Assembly (NCBI RefSeq): GCF_032854445.1
Contig: NC_088305.1
Location: forward strand, 21,306,955-21,370,954
Direction of reading: 5' to 3'
Length of the DNA stretch: 64,000 nt
From: Liolophura sinensis
Taxonomy: Eukaryota; Mollusca; Polyplacophora; Chitonida; Chitonidae
Positions 47,801 to 57,960 of this stretch are shown in pieces (positions within the stretch are counted from its first letter, which is position 1; every line of letters begins with the position of its first letter). Made by a program: the position numbers and the translations under genes. The notes below the pieces were generated by a model, which saw only the letters and a list, made by a program, of their open reading frames with translations, was not told where the DNA came from and made no database searches.

Positions 47801-50800
47801 AAAAGATCTGCGAGTGTACTTGTAACAGTTAAGGGGATAACTGTTTTTAAGGCTGTGCTGAGAGGCTGGAATGAAAACCTTGTGAAATATTTAAGCAAGC
47901 GCTCTGTAGAGTACAACTTAGGTCAGTCAGTTCTGTGTGGGGGTGGGGGAATTCCCAAGGTAGTCTACACTGATCCATGCCCCGCAGATGTTTCTCTGGC
48001 AGGTTATTAATGCTGGGTTGTGGCTTCATATGGACCACAGCATCCATCATGTGGGGCCAAAGCTGTGTTATCTTAGTATTGCATGGCAGCCTTATAACTG
48101 TTTGGCCTTCCTCACCAGTGATGATCCCTGATGGCTGTATGCATTGAAACTCCTACGAGCTGTAAGGCCTCACAACACACCTTGTGAATTGTTGATTAGA
48201 CAACAACTCCATTGAAAGCAGTGTTGCAGCTATATTGACCAGTGTACACATTAAGAACATTGATTGCACTACAACCTGTGTAAGATTGTAAGCAGATCTA
48301 TACATGCAGTTTCAGATATGTTGACTTCAGACAACTATTAAACCCTCTTGGAGGTACTTTTTGTTCACTTCGTTTTGAAGCTGTTTTCAAGCATGTACAA
48401 CTAAGAATCAGTAGTGCATTTGTGATTCTTGTGGATAAAAACAAGAGCATTTGCTAGCATTTCTAGAAGCCATCTTGAACCGTATTGAATGAAATAAAGA
48501 AATGGGATACCAGTTAGTGTGATGATAGAATACCTCCCATCTGATAGAGGAGACAAACATTTCCAATCAATACTGCTATGTTTAAGGATTTAACACCGCC
48601 GTAGAGGCATTTGCTTTGTAACACGATACTACTTAACCTTGTTTCGTTTAGAGTCAAATCCCTGGAATGCTGCAGCGGTATCACGTTACACACAAACACC
48701 AAGACGAAGGTGTCAAGGTCTATTCTACACCCAAAAATGTAGAAAACGAGGCAAAAACAGCTTATTTCGTGCAGCTTTTTGGTTCCATTTTCTTCACTTT
48801 TTTCATCACTGAAGGAAATTTTGATGGTTCACCTTTATGTAAATCACAAAAGCAAATCTAACGAATAATTAAAATCAAATTCTGTTATTTGTAGACATAA
48901 ACAGCATGAGGTCATATTACTCGGAGGTAAATGTACCGGCCATTGTGTTACGTGACATACTCTGTGTAGTTTGAAAGGTCATCTAAATTTTAATATGTAT
49001 ATTTGCACATGGCTCGCAACTAACAGCGGGGTAGAATATGCATCTTCCTGTTAGCTACTGAATGATGTGATTTCAACCATGTATACAGTGTACCTAGTGA
49101 AACCTATCTATATTTTACTTGTTTCTGCCTGTATGTGTGTTAAAAAAAAAAATAGCTATGAATGTTAATGAACACCATTTACTGGTCTCTTCAGAGCCCC
49201 TCCCCCACGGTGACTGGTAGTCCCAGCTATGTGTATCCAGCCCTGCACACAACCACAGAGCTGATGTATGCCCAGCCTCCCCCACAGGCCTACCAGCCAG
49301 AGCTGACGGAGGCAGGCATGCTAGAGGGGGCTCCTGTCGAGGTAAAGAAAGCTGCTTTGATCATGTGATCCTACGTCTTGTTATAGTAAGGTAATTTCTG
49401 GTATTGTAAGGTTAGTCTTTCCTGACAGTCTTGCACCGTTGGTCATTTATGACACCCCTTTGAGAAAAAAAAAAAAAAAAAAAAATAGAGGGGGGAGGAT
49501 TATATATAGTTCCATAAGGATGATAGAACGTGGATTGCTGTGTGTGCTGATAAAGTTAGGGCCTCTGATTGTTTGAGGAAGATATATTTCATGCTGCACG
49601 ATACTGTTTTTTTCAATGAATGTAGTGTATGGCAGTGTATGTGATTATTTTTCAAGACTGGGAGGAAAAAATTATTGTATACATTTTTTCCTTTTAACAC
49701 AGATGGTACCACACCAGATGTTTGGAAAAATTTAGCACACAACAGGATGAACAATCTTGCATAACTAAGTCAAAGGTGTGAGGAATTCATTATTTGGTTG
49801 TGTCCTCTGACGTTCACAGTACGGTTTGCCTATATACGTCTACCATTATATGTGATTTTCATTGATCAGGGTTCGAAGTTACCATTGACTTGTCGAAAAT
49901 GTCTGGCAGAAAAATGGTCTTGTCTGGCAAAATTTATGTGCAGCACAGGCAAGTGAATATTCGGCACTGAAAATTTTCACATACGTGAAATTTTGCTGCC
50001 TTCATCGCTTTCTCAAATTGGCATTCGAGTGGATTAAGAGCGATGCCTTTTGTTTGTAAGAAAACTTCAAATTATTACTTCATCGGAAAATCATGTTTAT
50101 CTAAACTGTATCAGACTTCCTGTACGAGACTTACCTTGTAACAAAAAATAAATTACCTTGTTCCTGTGGCTTTTCATTGAGCAAAGAGATGCAAGGCACA
50201 TCTTGCGACATGAAGTTGAAGGGGACAGGAGTGGGACTCTGGGGATATGGTAGTCGCAGCGAAACGAAAAATATCGATCACTCAAAACGACCAGGTGTCC
50301 TTAAATTTGGCAAGCAGTGGACTAATGGACTGACTTAAGCGATGAAGCTAATCCAACAAGGTCAGCTGAGGATATTTCAAGGAAGATTGGAAGTGATCTT
50401 TTGCACCATGCGTGAACATTAGTGGCCACAAATAACCCCTCTGGTCAGTTATTAAAAAAGATACATGTCGCAACTATATAAGCACTCGGTGCATTTCATC
50501 ATGTATCAGCCAACAGTTCACGGAGAAATTTTGTCTTGTGTCTGTGAGGTGCAAAAATATCTGATAACTTTTAGGGACAACAGGAGCAATTGTCCTGCTG
50601 TCTTTACTTACCTGTTAATATGTTGGAAAACAGTCATTCATGTTTACTCATTTAAAAAAAAAAAAAAAAAAAAAAATAGTGCGTCCTCTCCGACCATATG
50701 TGGGAAGGTCTTCCAGCAACCTGTGGACGGTCGTGGATTTTCTACTCAGTTTCCTCCCACCATAATGCTGGCTGCCGTTGTATAGGTGAAATATTCTTGA

Positions 50801-53800
50801 GTACAGCATAAAACACCAATCGAATAAATCAAATAAAAAAAAAAAAAGTGCAACTGCATGAAACTAACTCTTGGGGGGAACTCGTCTTATATTTGTCAGT
50901 GTATACCTGTGAATGTCATTAGTTTATTTATCAAAACACCCAACTTTACTATAAATAAGTTTTATACATGTGGCATCCTGCTGCCAGTTAATTTTACTGA
51001 AAATACGTATTCTTTTTAGGTTAAAATCAGGTCGTTGTGAAAAACTTCTGTAAATTGTTGCAAGTTATGAGGTGGGTTTTTTTTTTTTTTTTTTTTTTTA
51101 TTTTGTTTTGTACAGATAAGATCATAATATATTTTTCAAGATAAATGTATCCATATGTACATGTAACCATCTGTAAGTGCATGTACCCTTTTTCATTGTT
51201 ATAGCCACTTTGATGTATATGCAAAACTATATAAAAAGTAACGAGATCGAGGAGTGGGTGGAGTATAAATTATTATAATCATTATTTTTAGTATTTTAAC
51301 ACTGAATGTTGGTCAAAAAAGTTGAAAGTAATTTTTTTTTTTTTTTTTTGCAAAGCACTGAAACGGAAGTAGTTTTTTATTTTTTTTATTTTTTTTTTTT
51401 ATTTTAAGTTGGTCAAAACATGCTAGAGTAACACCTTTTTGTTGGAATAGTGTTCAAGTTGTAAATCGGAATATATTAATATATAAAGGTCTATTAAGAT
51501 TATAATTGATATGTAAGCACATACACACAGATCTTTTTGTAAATCCTTGCAAAATCATGTAATATATCTATAATATATACATATATCTGAAGTCCGTCTG
51601 TAAATACATGTATGATAATGGTCTGTCGATACGTTTCATGTCATCTGCCAAAATAGCCATTGACATTCATGATCATATATTAAGTAAATTTTCTGTCTCG
51701 CGTCACACTAGTCTTTCAAACATGCAGGAAGTGCAGTACAGCAGTTAAATCACATTATTTGAATTTTGAAAACTCAGGTTACTGCCCCCCCCCCCCCCCC
51801 CCAGGTGATATGGGACAGTACTTTTTATCCCCGTTTTACGTTGGGTAAAGCTGGGTTTTACTGATTCCTAGCCTTGATGTGAAAGTAGTACAGGTAGCAA
51901 CAAAGTAAAGGAATTTATTTTCCCCAGCAATCGTAACATCAAGAATTGAGTATAGCAAAACTTTTCAAAATCTCATATTTTCATGTACATACCATTCCAT
52001 ACGTATATATTTTTTAAAGATTGCATGGGGGTGATCAGCTGTTTCTCATCTTGGCAAGTATTGATTCTAAATTATTTTTGTCCTCCTAATTTGTTATTTT
52101 AGGATCGTCATTTATAATCTTAATTTTGTTAACTTGAAGACAAGTTGTTGAATACTTCAGTGCCAGTTTTGTGCTGTTCAGTGTCTTGACTGTTGTCTCG
52201 TATTTGTTTTGAAGTCGTTCAGATTTTATTTGTTTATGGGAACCTTACAGATACATGTATAAAGTTCTAATGAAGGTATCGTTTTGGCTGGAGGGGAAAG
52301 AAGCGAGGCTGCTGTGCAGCAGTTCCACTACAAAAAAAATATTTGTTTTTAGTTACTCTAGGGTTCATGAGTCTGCGGTAGTTGTCTGTGGACAACATCT
52401 AAACCTAGCTAGCTGCCTGCATGTAATTTGATATTACTTACACTTGATTCCCTGAGCTTTGTATCCTGCTTGCTTGTGCATGAAGTCGTTCGTCTGGTAG
52501 TTCTGATGGTGTGCATGTGGTTTCTGTCTTGATACTGCAGTCAGTACTGTGGAGAGCTAGTACATGCATAAACCAATGTAACAACCATACACTTGTGCAT
52601 TCTTTGTTAGCAACAGTGATGGTACATATCACTTTCCTGTGAATTCAAGTTGAGATAATTCATTTAATGCCCGTTTTACAAACAAAAAAGACATTTAGCT
52701 TTCGTAAGAAGCTATTATCACACCTAACAAGATAAACACAAATAAGAATAGATATTTTTTGTTGAACATGTGAACGTTAAAATTTACAAAAATATAGAAA
52801 GTGTTTTTCATATAAGAATATCTGCCTTTACAAATTTAGGAATATATAAATAAATGTAACTATGCAGATAAATAATAAATATTCCAACTTTTGGAATGTT
52901 TTAGGTGGGTTATTTCTTTAACACTGTTTGGGAGAGCATCCATAGCGTAGCTATTTGAAAGATTTTGGTTTTACAATGGGAATCGCCAATGCCAGATCTT
53001 CCTTCTTTCAACTAAATCTTTCAATATCAAAGAAGTCTGTGTGTCTGGTTGATAGTCTAGTTTGACCATCACATTTGATTATTTACTTCTATCATATTTT
53101 CTCCAGTGAACTGGAAATAGACATCAGAAGATTATTATAGTAGCAGTAATGAAATGTGCAGAAGGTGAAAGTACCAATTATTGAATTGGAAAAAGAAAAA
53201 ATTGCTTTTCACAGTATTTATATGAATATAATACAGGTGAAGAGGGGGAAATGAGAGTTCAGGAAGTTCTAATATTTTCTTGTAGCATTCTGATATTAAG
53301 TGGAAACGTATTTTCATGCTAAATGTGTTGTAAAACATTAAAGGGTCGAATGTACATCAGATGAAGTAAACTAATGTTTGAAATTTAAAATATTGTGAAT
53401 GACCTAAAATTTTGCCCCCCAAAAAGTGGATTTTTAGAGGCATTTATGCCGTGAATTATTTCTTTTGGTGATAATTACAAATAAATAGGTTGTTATCTTG
53501 CCTTTTGTACAAACCCCCAAAACCCCTCTCTGCAATCAATGGATCTCTTAGTATTGGAAATAAATTAGCCAACTTAGTCCTTTACGAAATTTTAGGCTAT
53601 TCACAGTACTGATGTATAGGAAAATGCTGTAGATCCATTGAATGATAAAATGTGAAAGTGCATACATCTGTAGGAACTATTACCTTTTTAACATGAATGC
53701 ATCTTGCATTATTGTATTGTTTGGTTTGCTTGCATGCTGTTTGTGACTTGTGGTTGGTTTGTGCTGGATTGCAGGGTAGTCTGTATACTGTGGACCATGC

Positions 53801-54122
53801 CTTGGGAAACCGGTATTATCCAACAGGAGATGTCCATCAAACCACTTTAGATCAGTCTGGGCAGAGGGCAATGACGGCACTTTACCCACTGCATGCCCAG
53901 CCAGGCAAGCCAACAATTCAGTACAAAAAGCCTGCCATGACGGTGATCCCTTCTCACTCTCTAAGTGCGGACTCCTTCATGATGACCCCCCCAAACAAGG
54001 TTCAGATCATCTCCAAACCAAGCCACCTTATACAGCGCTCGCCTAGCACCATGTCTAAACCTTCAGATTGTGGGGATGGGTCGGGCCCCCTCACTCCTCC
54101 TCCTACCCCCATTGGCAAGTAA
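35858..54122 (+). CDS. boll: Boule homologue (DAZ-family RNA-binding protein)
   Basis: The ancestral DAZ-family protein binds mRNA 3' UTRs in germ cells and is needed for meiosis in many animals. The product is about 392 residues. A short N-terminus and Ser/Pro stretch precede KYGTVVPNRIFVGGI, where IFVGGI is RNP2. Next come TTEAELKAFFSTYGAVKDTK, KGYGFVTFE (RNP1) and DRKLNIGPAVRKQ, completing one RRM. GTILFTNGVPYTYQNGMAVF then matches the region around the DAZ motif. A Gln/Pro-rich tail ends TPPPTPIGK. Exons: 37,280-37,324; 38,709-38,831; 39,343-39,434; 41,659-41,716; 42,246-42,305; 42,683-42,701 or 44,643-44,697; 45,105-45,220; 47,156-47,242; 47,642-47,725; 49,195-49,341; 53,775-54,122. All are in phase with GT-AG sites. 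An ATG-only exon at 35,858-35,860 may supply an extra start. The RRM is intact and no stop interrupts the chain, so the gene looks functional. Confidence 0.92.
36300..37270. other. Boule intron 1 or upstream region, no feature recognised
   Basis: Short unsupported ORFs only (36,250-36,495 and opposite strand). No repeat family recognised. Confidence 0.35.
37280..37324 (+). CDS. boll: Boule exon 2
   Basis: Acceptor TTTTTCTTTAG directly before ATG; encodes MSKRKWTEMNNEDIK; donor AAA/GTAAGA. Phase 0 at both ends. Confidence 0.75.
38475..38503. repeat. (CT)n microsatellite in boule intron 2
   Basis: CTCTCTCGCTCTCTCTCTCT tract. Confidence 0.85.
38709..38831 (+). CDS. boll: Boule exon 3 (RRM start, RNP2)
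   Basis: Acceptor TTGCATTTCAG, donor AAT/GTAAGT. Encodes a Ser/Pro linker, then APKYGTVVPNRIFVGGIAAN with RNP2 (IFVGGI). Vertebrate boule has nearly the same PRYGTVIPNRIFVGGI segment. Confidence 0.92.
39343..39434 (+). CDS. boll: Boule exon 4 (RRM middle)
   Basis: Acceptor TTGTTTCTACAG, donor AAGG/GTAGGT. Encodes TTEAELKAFFSTYGAVKDTK then IIADRAGVSKG. Leaves two bases of a glycine codon that exon 5 completes. Confidence 0.92.
39747..40844. mobile_element. Non-autonomous DNA transposon, CAGGG ends (hAT-like?), 1.1 kb
   Basis: Left end CAGGGTTTCCGCTAG and right end CTGGCGGAAACCCTG are inverted repeats (14 of 15 bases). GTGAT occurs next to both ends and could be part of a target duplication, although an 8 bp one is not clear. 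No transposase frame. Located in boule intron 4. Confidence 0.7.
40861..41568. mobile_element. piggyBac-like deletion derivative
   Basis: Ends CTCTTTCGTTACC and GGTAGCAAAAGAG are inverted repeats, and both are flanked by TTAA (40,857-40,860 and 41,569-41,572), the piggyBac target. Inside, near 41,208-41,385, a short frame reads VIEESSNEEELTLGQLRSRI and onward, like the acidic N-terminal part of piggyBac transposases. The catalytic domain is missing. It starts 13 bp after the end of the CAGGG element. Confidence 0.75.
41659..41716 (+). CDS. boll: Boule exon 5 (RNP1)
   Basis: Acceptor ACCTTGTAG, donor GAG/GTATGT. Encodes YGFVTFETQDDAEKIIKKE. RNP1 (KGYGFVTF) spans the exon 4/5 junction. Confidence 0.92.
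41766..41840 (+). repeat. SINE family A, internal fragment
   Basis: GGAAGGTCTGGCAACAACCT then GCAGATGGTCGTGGGTTTTC and GTATTTCCTCCCATTGCAA. It is 50 bp downstream of boule exon 5. Confidence 0.75.
42246..42305 (+). CDS. boll: Boule exon 6 (RRM end)
   Basis: Acceptor TTCTTCCCAG, donor CAG/GTAAAG. Encodes ADNLVFKDRKLNIGPAVRKQ, the last strand of the RRM and the conserved NIGPA-RKQ. Confidence 0.92.
42500..42612 (+). repeat. SINE family A fragment with family B-like 3' end
   Basis: CTAGCAACCTGCAGATGGTT, TAATTGCTGGCTGCCATTGT, then ATTCTTGAGTACGACGTTAA ACATCAATC. The GACGTTAAAC wording is typical of family B. Confidence 0.7.
42683..42701 (+). CDS. boll: Boule exon 7a (19 nt microexon)
   Basis: Acceptor T-run plus GCAG, donor TACG/GTAAGC. 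Encodes AFPRTY plus the first base of a codon (phase 0 in, phase 1 out). It aligns with the VGIPRSS segment after RKQ in vertebrate boule. Joined to exon 8 it gives AFPRTYDPNLSQGTILFTNG. Confidence 0.75.
43231..44385. mobile_element. Non-autonomous DNA transposon, CAGGGCTCGAA ends, 1.15 kb
   Basis: Ends CAGGGCTCGAA and TTCGAGCCCTG are perfect 11 bp inverted repeats, with ATTTTA flanking both sides. Subterminal GGCCTGCAACTT and TTTGCAGGCCC are also inverted. Near the right end an 80 bp block (GGCCTTGGTCTTAAGTTGGC / CTGCTATGGCAAATTTT) is present twice (44,106 and 44,317 regions). It lies in the intron between boule exons 7a and 7b. Confidence 0.75.
44643..44697 (+). CDS. boll: Boule exon 7b (55 nt candidate alternative exon)
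   Basis: Acceptor AAATTTTTTCAG, donor GGCAG/GTAGCT. Encodes TSSSYMDFPNLNLEKYKA in phase 0 in, phase 1 out, the same phases as exon 7a. Following exon 7a it would hit an in-frame stop, but replacing 7a it joins exons 6 and 8 cleanly. Confidence 0.5.
45105..45220 (+). CDS. boll: Boule exon 8 (DAZ-motif region)
   Basis: Acceptor TTGGTTGCAG, donor CAG/GTAAGA. Encodes PNLSQGTILFTNGVPYTYQN then GMAVFPASEGSYPVPQPQ. The YPYTYHNGVAYF-like core is the conserved C-terminal signature of boule proteins. Confidence 0.9.
45640..46245. repeat. Dispersed repeat, copy 1 (boule intron 8)
   Basis: Shares ACAAACACCAAGATGATTGT, AAAGTCTATTCT and, at its end, AATATGTATATTTGCTCATC ... AACAGCGGGGTAGAAT with a second copy at 48,670-49,040. 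Confidence 0.65.
47156..47242 (+). CDS. boll: Boule exon 9
   Basis: Encodes QQTPYSTMVMPQPQAVYVAA then AQQYQAYQH; donor CAT/GTAAGG. The acceptor is ATTAGCAG, a NAGNAG pair, so the first glutamine may be optional. Confidence 0.85.
47642..47725 (+). CDS. boll: Boule exon 10, with alternative donors
   Basis: Acceptor TGTTCTTTCAG. Encodes AATTPQWPSPSGQWRWAPQV then GDYKVLPY to donor TAT/GTAAGT. A second in-frame donor (CAACAG/GTAATA after 47,740) would add VSTQQ, and an earlier one (CCTCAG/GTTGGA) would remove nine residues. Confidence 0.85.
48670..49040. repeat. Dispersed repeat, copy 2 (boule intron 10)
   Basis: Shorter relative of the 45.64-46.25 kb repeat: ACAAACACCAAGACGAAGGT, AAGGTCTATTCTACACCC and AATATGTATATTTGCACATG ... 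AACAGCGGGGTAGAAT, in the same orientation. Confidence 0.65.
49195..49341 (+). CDS. boll: Boule exon 11
   Basis: Acceptor GGTCTCTTCAG, donor GAG/GTAAAG. Encodes SPSPTVTGSPSYVYPALHTT, then TELMYAQPPPQAYQPELTEA and GMLEGAPVE. Confidence 0.88.
49867..50010. mobile_element. Possible single end of another CAGGG element
   Basis: CAGGGTTCGAAGTTACC, followed by TCTGGCA repeats similar in style to the subterminal region of the 43.2 kb element. No matching right end was found. Confidence 0.3.
50678..50850 (+). repeat. SINE family A, 5'-truncated copy (boule intron 11)
   Basis: GTGGGAAGGTCTTCCAGCAA, CCACCATAATGCTGGCTGCC, GTATAGGTGAAATATTCTTG, then an A-rich tail. Preceded by a run of more than 20 A. 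Confidence 0.85.
50851..53774. other. Remainder of boule intron 11
   Basis: AT-rich with long T-runs (51,076-51,100; 51,332-51,350; 51,376-51,400) and a C16-type run at 51,786-51,802. No exon recognised. Confidence 0.45.
53775..54122 (+). CDS. boll: Boule exon 12 (last coding exon)
   Basis: Acceptor CTGGATTGCAG. Encodes GSLYTVDHALGNRYYPTGDV through YKKPAMTVIPSHSLSADSFM to GPLTPPPTPIGK and TAA at 54,120-54,122. Such a Ser/Pro/Gln-rich tail, longer than in vertebrate boule, is not otherwise recognisable. Confidence 0.88.
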   Translation, partial: GSLYTVDHALGNRYYPTGDVHQTTLDQSGQRAMTALYPLHAQPGKPTIQYKKPAMTVIPSHSLSADSFMMTPPNKVQIISKPSHLIQRSPSTMSKPSDCGDGSGPLTPPPTPIGK

Positions 54123-57100
54123 TGCCATTGCTTGAGTTACCTCTGAGATGTAAACCCCGTGCTTGACACTTGTAAGTGTATGTACTATATTTTTCTTATA
54201 AGTTGCATAACCAAATAATTACTATGCATTTGCTGATTTATGACCTAAATAATCTCTATTGATGATTGTAACTTTTGCTGATTAAGATGGTTTGTGGAAT
54301 TAAACATAATTAAGAGCAATCAAGTATTTGATGATTCAACTTAAATGCCTGGCTGGCACACAGCTATGTTAGCATTGCTCCTGCCACTGTAACAGGGTTA
54401 GAATTTCATGCATACATGTGGGAATCCAGGTGGATTGCCAGTTGTTACGGGAATCCAGAGAATCAAGTCATAGTTCATCTATTGTAAAATTAAGTAACAA
54501 AGCAGGTAAGCAAGGAGAACTTGAGTAGGTAAGTAAATAAAAGTATTATTGTCACGTTCATACATATTAAAATGTATGTCAATAATAAATAAAACAAGAT
54601 TTTTGCCATTTTTAAAAGTGACAAACTAAGACAATCGGCGATTGTCAATACCGGTATCTGATAATGTCAGTCACTCGTATCTGCCCCAGCACAACAGACG
54701 TCTGGCACGAAAGTAATTTTTTATCTGAACAAAAAGACAAAAAAAAAATGAATAAGCTGCAGTGATCTGTATTATGATGATATAGATAGCTTCCCAAAAC
54801 CAATGAGTTATCGAGGTACGCGAACATAAAGCGTGTGCAGGAGTGAATGATCTGTGGCAGAGATCATTCGCGTGCTGTGTTGGGAGTTTCCAAATACAAG
54901 CCTTAATGTGTCGAAGTTTCTCATTGGTTAATTATCTTCCTCACAACATGAAAAGCGAGCAACTGATAGCTCGATACTGTCCAATCGTATCCCACGATAT
55001 AAATTTGTTCGGCTGGACTGCGCCAAACAGTTTACATCTGAGTATGAGTGCACTTGTAAAGATCACAATTTACCAACCATGTACACATTAAGGCAGACTT
55101 CAGGCTTGAAATACCATTTATTTTGTCAGTTTTTACTCGAATCCACCCAGATTCCCACATGCTGTTTTGCGGGAATCTTTACACAAATGGACGTGGATTT
55201 GTGTCGAAATTCTAACCCTGCGTGAAATGGTTGCCATTTTGTCTTGAATGTCGTAGGTTTTATCCTAAATGGGTCAGATAGTTGTGGACCAGTGTTCCCA
55301 TGATAATGACCGTACAAAAAGAATTGCACGTTGTTACCAGATGGCCTCTATATGGATAACTAACCCATCAACTCTCCCCTCTGTTTTCACTTCATCTGTA
55401 AAACAAGTCATTTACCTGTTGTTTGCAATGTAAATGAATGCTGTTCTTGTTAGGTTGCTGTTTTCGTTAAGTTGCATGTTCTCTTGTAAGAAGTTTGGTT
55501 GCATAGAATTCTGAAGTGCGGCTGTCTATGAAGTAAATTAACTTGTCCTCCTCCCATCTGGTATGAATCTTGTTAAACATTTTTCATACCCCCCTCCCCT
55601 GTAAAACTGTCATGCACTTTGCTACTTTTTTCAATACCAGTACAGTTGGAAGCATCTCACTACTGTAATAAGTCATCAAAATGTTTGTTTCATAATTTAT
55701 ACCAGTCAATGTCCATGTCTGCAATGCACATGCGACCCTCCTCCCCCACCCTAGTGAGCGTTTTTACTTCGTAGAGGGCCTCAATGCAAGGATTGCTTGA
55801 TCATTAGGATATCAAAATGTGTAATGTGTATTAAAAACCATGCACGTCATGATCTTGGAATGAGAAATTTCTCTAAGTTCTGAAATTAAATCTTTTTAGA
55901 TAGGGTCTTGTTTTGGAAGGACAAAGCAATAGGTAATTGTTTTGGTTCTTTTAAAATAATTAAGTGAAAGTGTTGTGAATTTCTAAATATTTGTGCGGCT
56001 ATTGTTTGTGGGACTAAGGTATTGCATGTGAACAGTATAATATGTAGAGGTATAAACAGCAACCAGAAGAGAACGGCAGTCCTCATTAGTTGATTATTTC
56101 TGCAGCTGTTTAAGCATATGGTTTTAATGTAACATATTTAGCCTTCTCAGACAAATGTTCATTGATTGACTTTTCCTTCAAAGCATATTCATTACTTCGT
56201 ATATTTATAGGATGTAGTGCTAAAAGGGTTAATGTGGTGCTTTTTATAGACGATAGGAGAAATGCGTTTTCACCATAGTATCATTTTAGATATGGCTGGA
56301 TCTGCATTAACATAATGTATATACATTTAGGAACCTACGAGAGAGAGGGAGGAACTGTTTTAGGTAGTTATTGCATCCATACATCACTCTAAGTTGGACA
56401 TCTTACGAGTTAAACGGGGTAATTTAGCCAGGAACCGTGCCTTTGGTACCGCTTATACATTTTTGATGTAGAGATATAATCACTGTTGTTAAATAAGTCA
56501 TGTTATATTGTCATTTTATAATGTTTCTTAAGAATATAATCTTGTTACGTGTTTTTGATCTTGGAAGTGTAGTCGTCATATGCCCATCTACATAACATTG
56601 AGATGGTTATATTATTTTAAGAGAAACAAAACTATTTTCAAACACTAAAGATTCTTGGAAACAAAAACATGTCTTTGATTTTTTCTTTGGAGGTTTCTGA
56701 CTTACTGTTTATATTTTAAGTAGTAAATGTTGGATATACTGTTGGTTATGGAAGAACTTTTTGCATCTACATGTAAAGTCCAGCTTGTGTGTTTTGTCAG
56801 ATGATTTTAACAGGACAAAAATCTCTTGTTCCGCCATAAATTTCTTATCCCTTGTTGGAAGACCTCTACAAATTTGTTTTGAGAAATTCATCTGCCAGTT
56901 TCCATTACAAAGATCCTTGTACATCTTATGGCCTGTGGAGAGTAATGTCTGGGATGGGAAAAGGAGGATGTTTGTGCAGTAGATGGGAGTAACAAGTGTG
57001 GTGTACAAGTGACATCTTCTACGAGTCTATAGTGTTGTGTTGGCCTTGAATATTTTACTAGACGAGCAGGGTTCTAGACTTTTTGGTAAGGATCTACTGA

Positions 57101-57400
57101 CTTATTTTTAAGTTTCCTCGCTCCATTTACTGTACAATTTACAAGATACTGATTTCCGGTAGTGTCTTTGTACAAAACTTTTGTTTTATGATGTTCTGTG
57201 TATATGTACATTGTGTTAACAGTGTAACTGTTTATATGCTAAATGTCACGAATGATCATAAATTTAAAACAAAAATAAAACAAAAAAAATGACAAAAGGA
57301 TAGTGCTGGACAAGGTAAACGTAGAATCATGATGTGATGTACAAAATGATTCTATCTAGTGAAAGTGGTCTTGTATAAATAAACGTCAACACTATCAAAC
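54123..57400 (+). other. boll: Probable boule 3' UTR
   Basis: No further coding exon follows the stop. AATAAA at 57,378-57,383 is followed within 25 bp by T- and GT-rich sequence and is the best poly(A) signal. Another AATAAA lies at 57,274-57,279. A 3.3 kb 3' UTR is inferred, including a transposon at 54.4-55.2 kb; the true cleavage site needs transcript data. Confidence 0.5.
54393..55220. mobile_element. Non-autonomous DNA transposon, CAGGGTTAGAATTTC ends, 828 bp
   Basis: The 15 bp ends (CAGGGTTAGAATTTC left, GAAATTCTAACCCTG right) are perfect inverted repeats. The subterminal TGTGGGAATCCAGGTGGATT is matched by the complement AATCCACCCAGATTCCCACA. No obvious target duplication and no coding capacity. 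It lies in the inferred boule 3' UTR. Confidence 0.75.
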
Positions 57401-57960
57401 TCTTCTTTTTTGTTTTTTATGTATTTTGTTGCTGGTTGGGAATCGTAATGACATGAGGCCCAACTTCAAACTCTGCCTTATACAGGGAATTGGTTGAGTA
57501 TCTCACTTTTACTGCTTGTGGGCCTAAACATTATTAAACCAGTCAATGACAGTGGCCATTTGCACTGTGTTACACACCTATGGTGTGTATCAGTCATGTG
57601 GGAAAGTTCGTCTGTAACTTGCTTTGCCAAAGGTTTGGTTATGCCAGGCGTTGCGTTTTCCACAAACATAAAACTGACTGCCATTTTCAAGAACAAGAGT
57701 ATTGGTGTAGTAAAGCAACAATCATTGCGGGTCTAGTTTCAAATGTTACTGGATCCTTCAACGTGCATTGAACAAAGATGCCAATGGAAATTACATATTA
57801 GGTTCTCAACCTAAAATCACCATGGCCAAAAGGGGTTTTTGGCCCCCTGTGATAGTTTCAAGTTCGAACTCTTTTGATCGTTGAAGGGAGAAAAGTCCTA
57901 TTGTGTCATGTGACCTGTCAAAAATATTAGGCAACTATTTTTTGCTAGATTTTTTTAATC

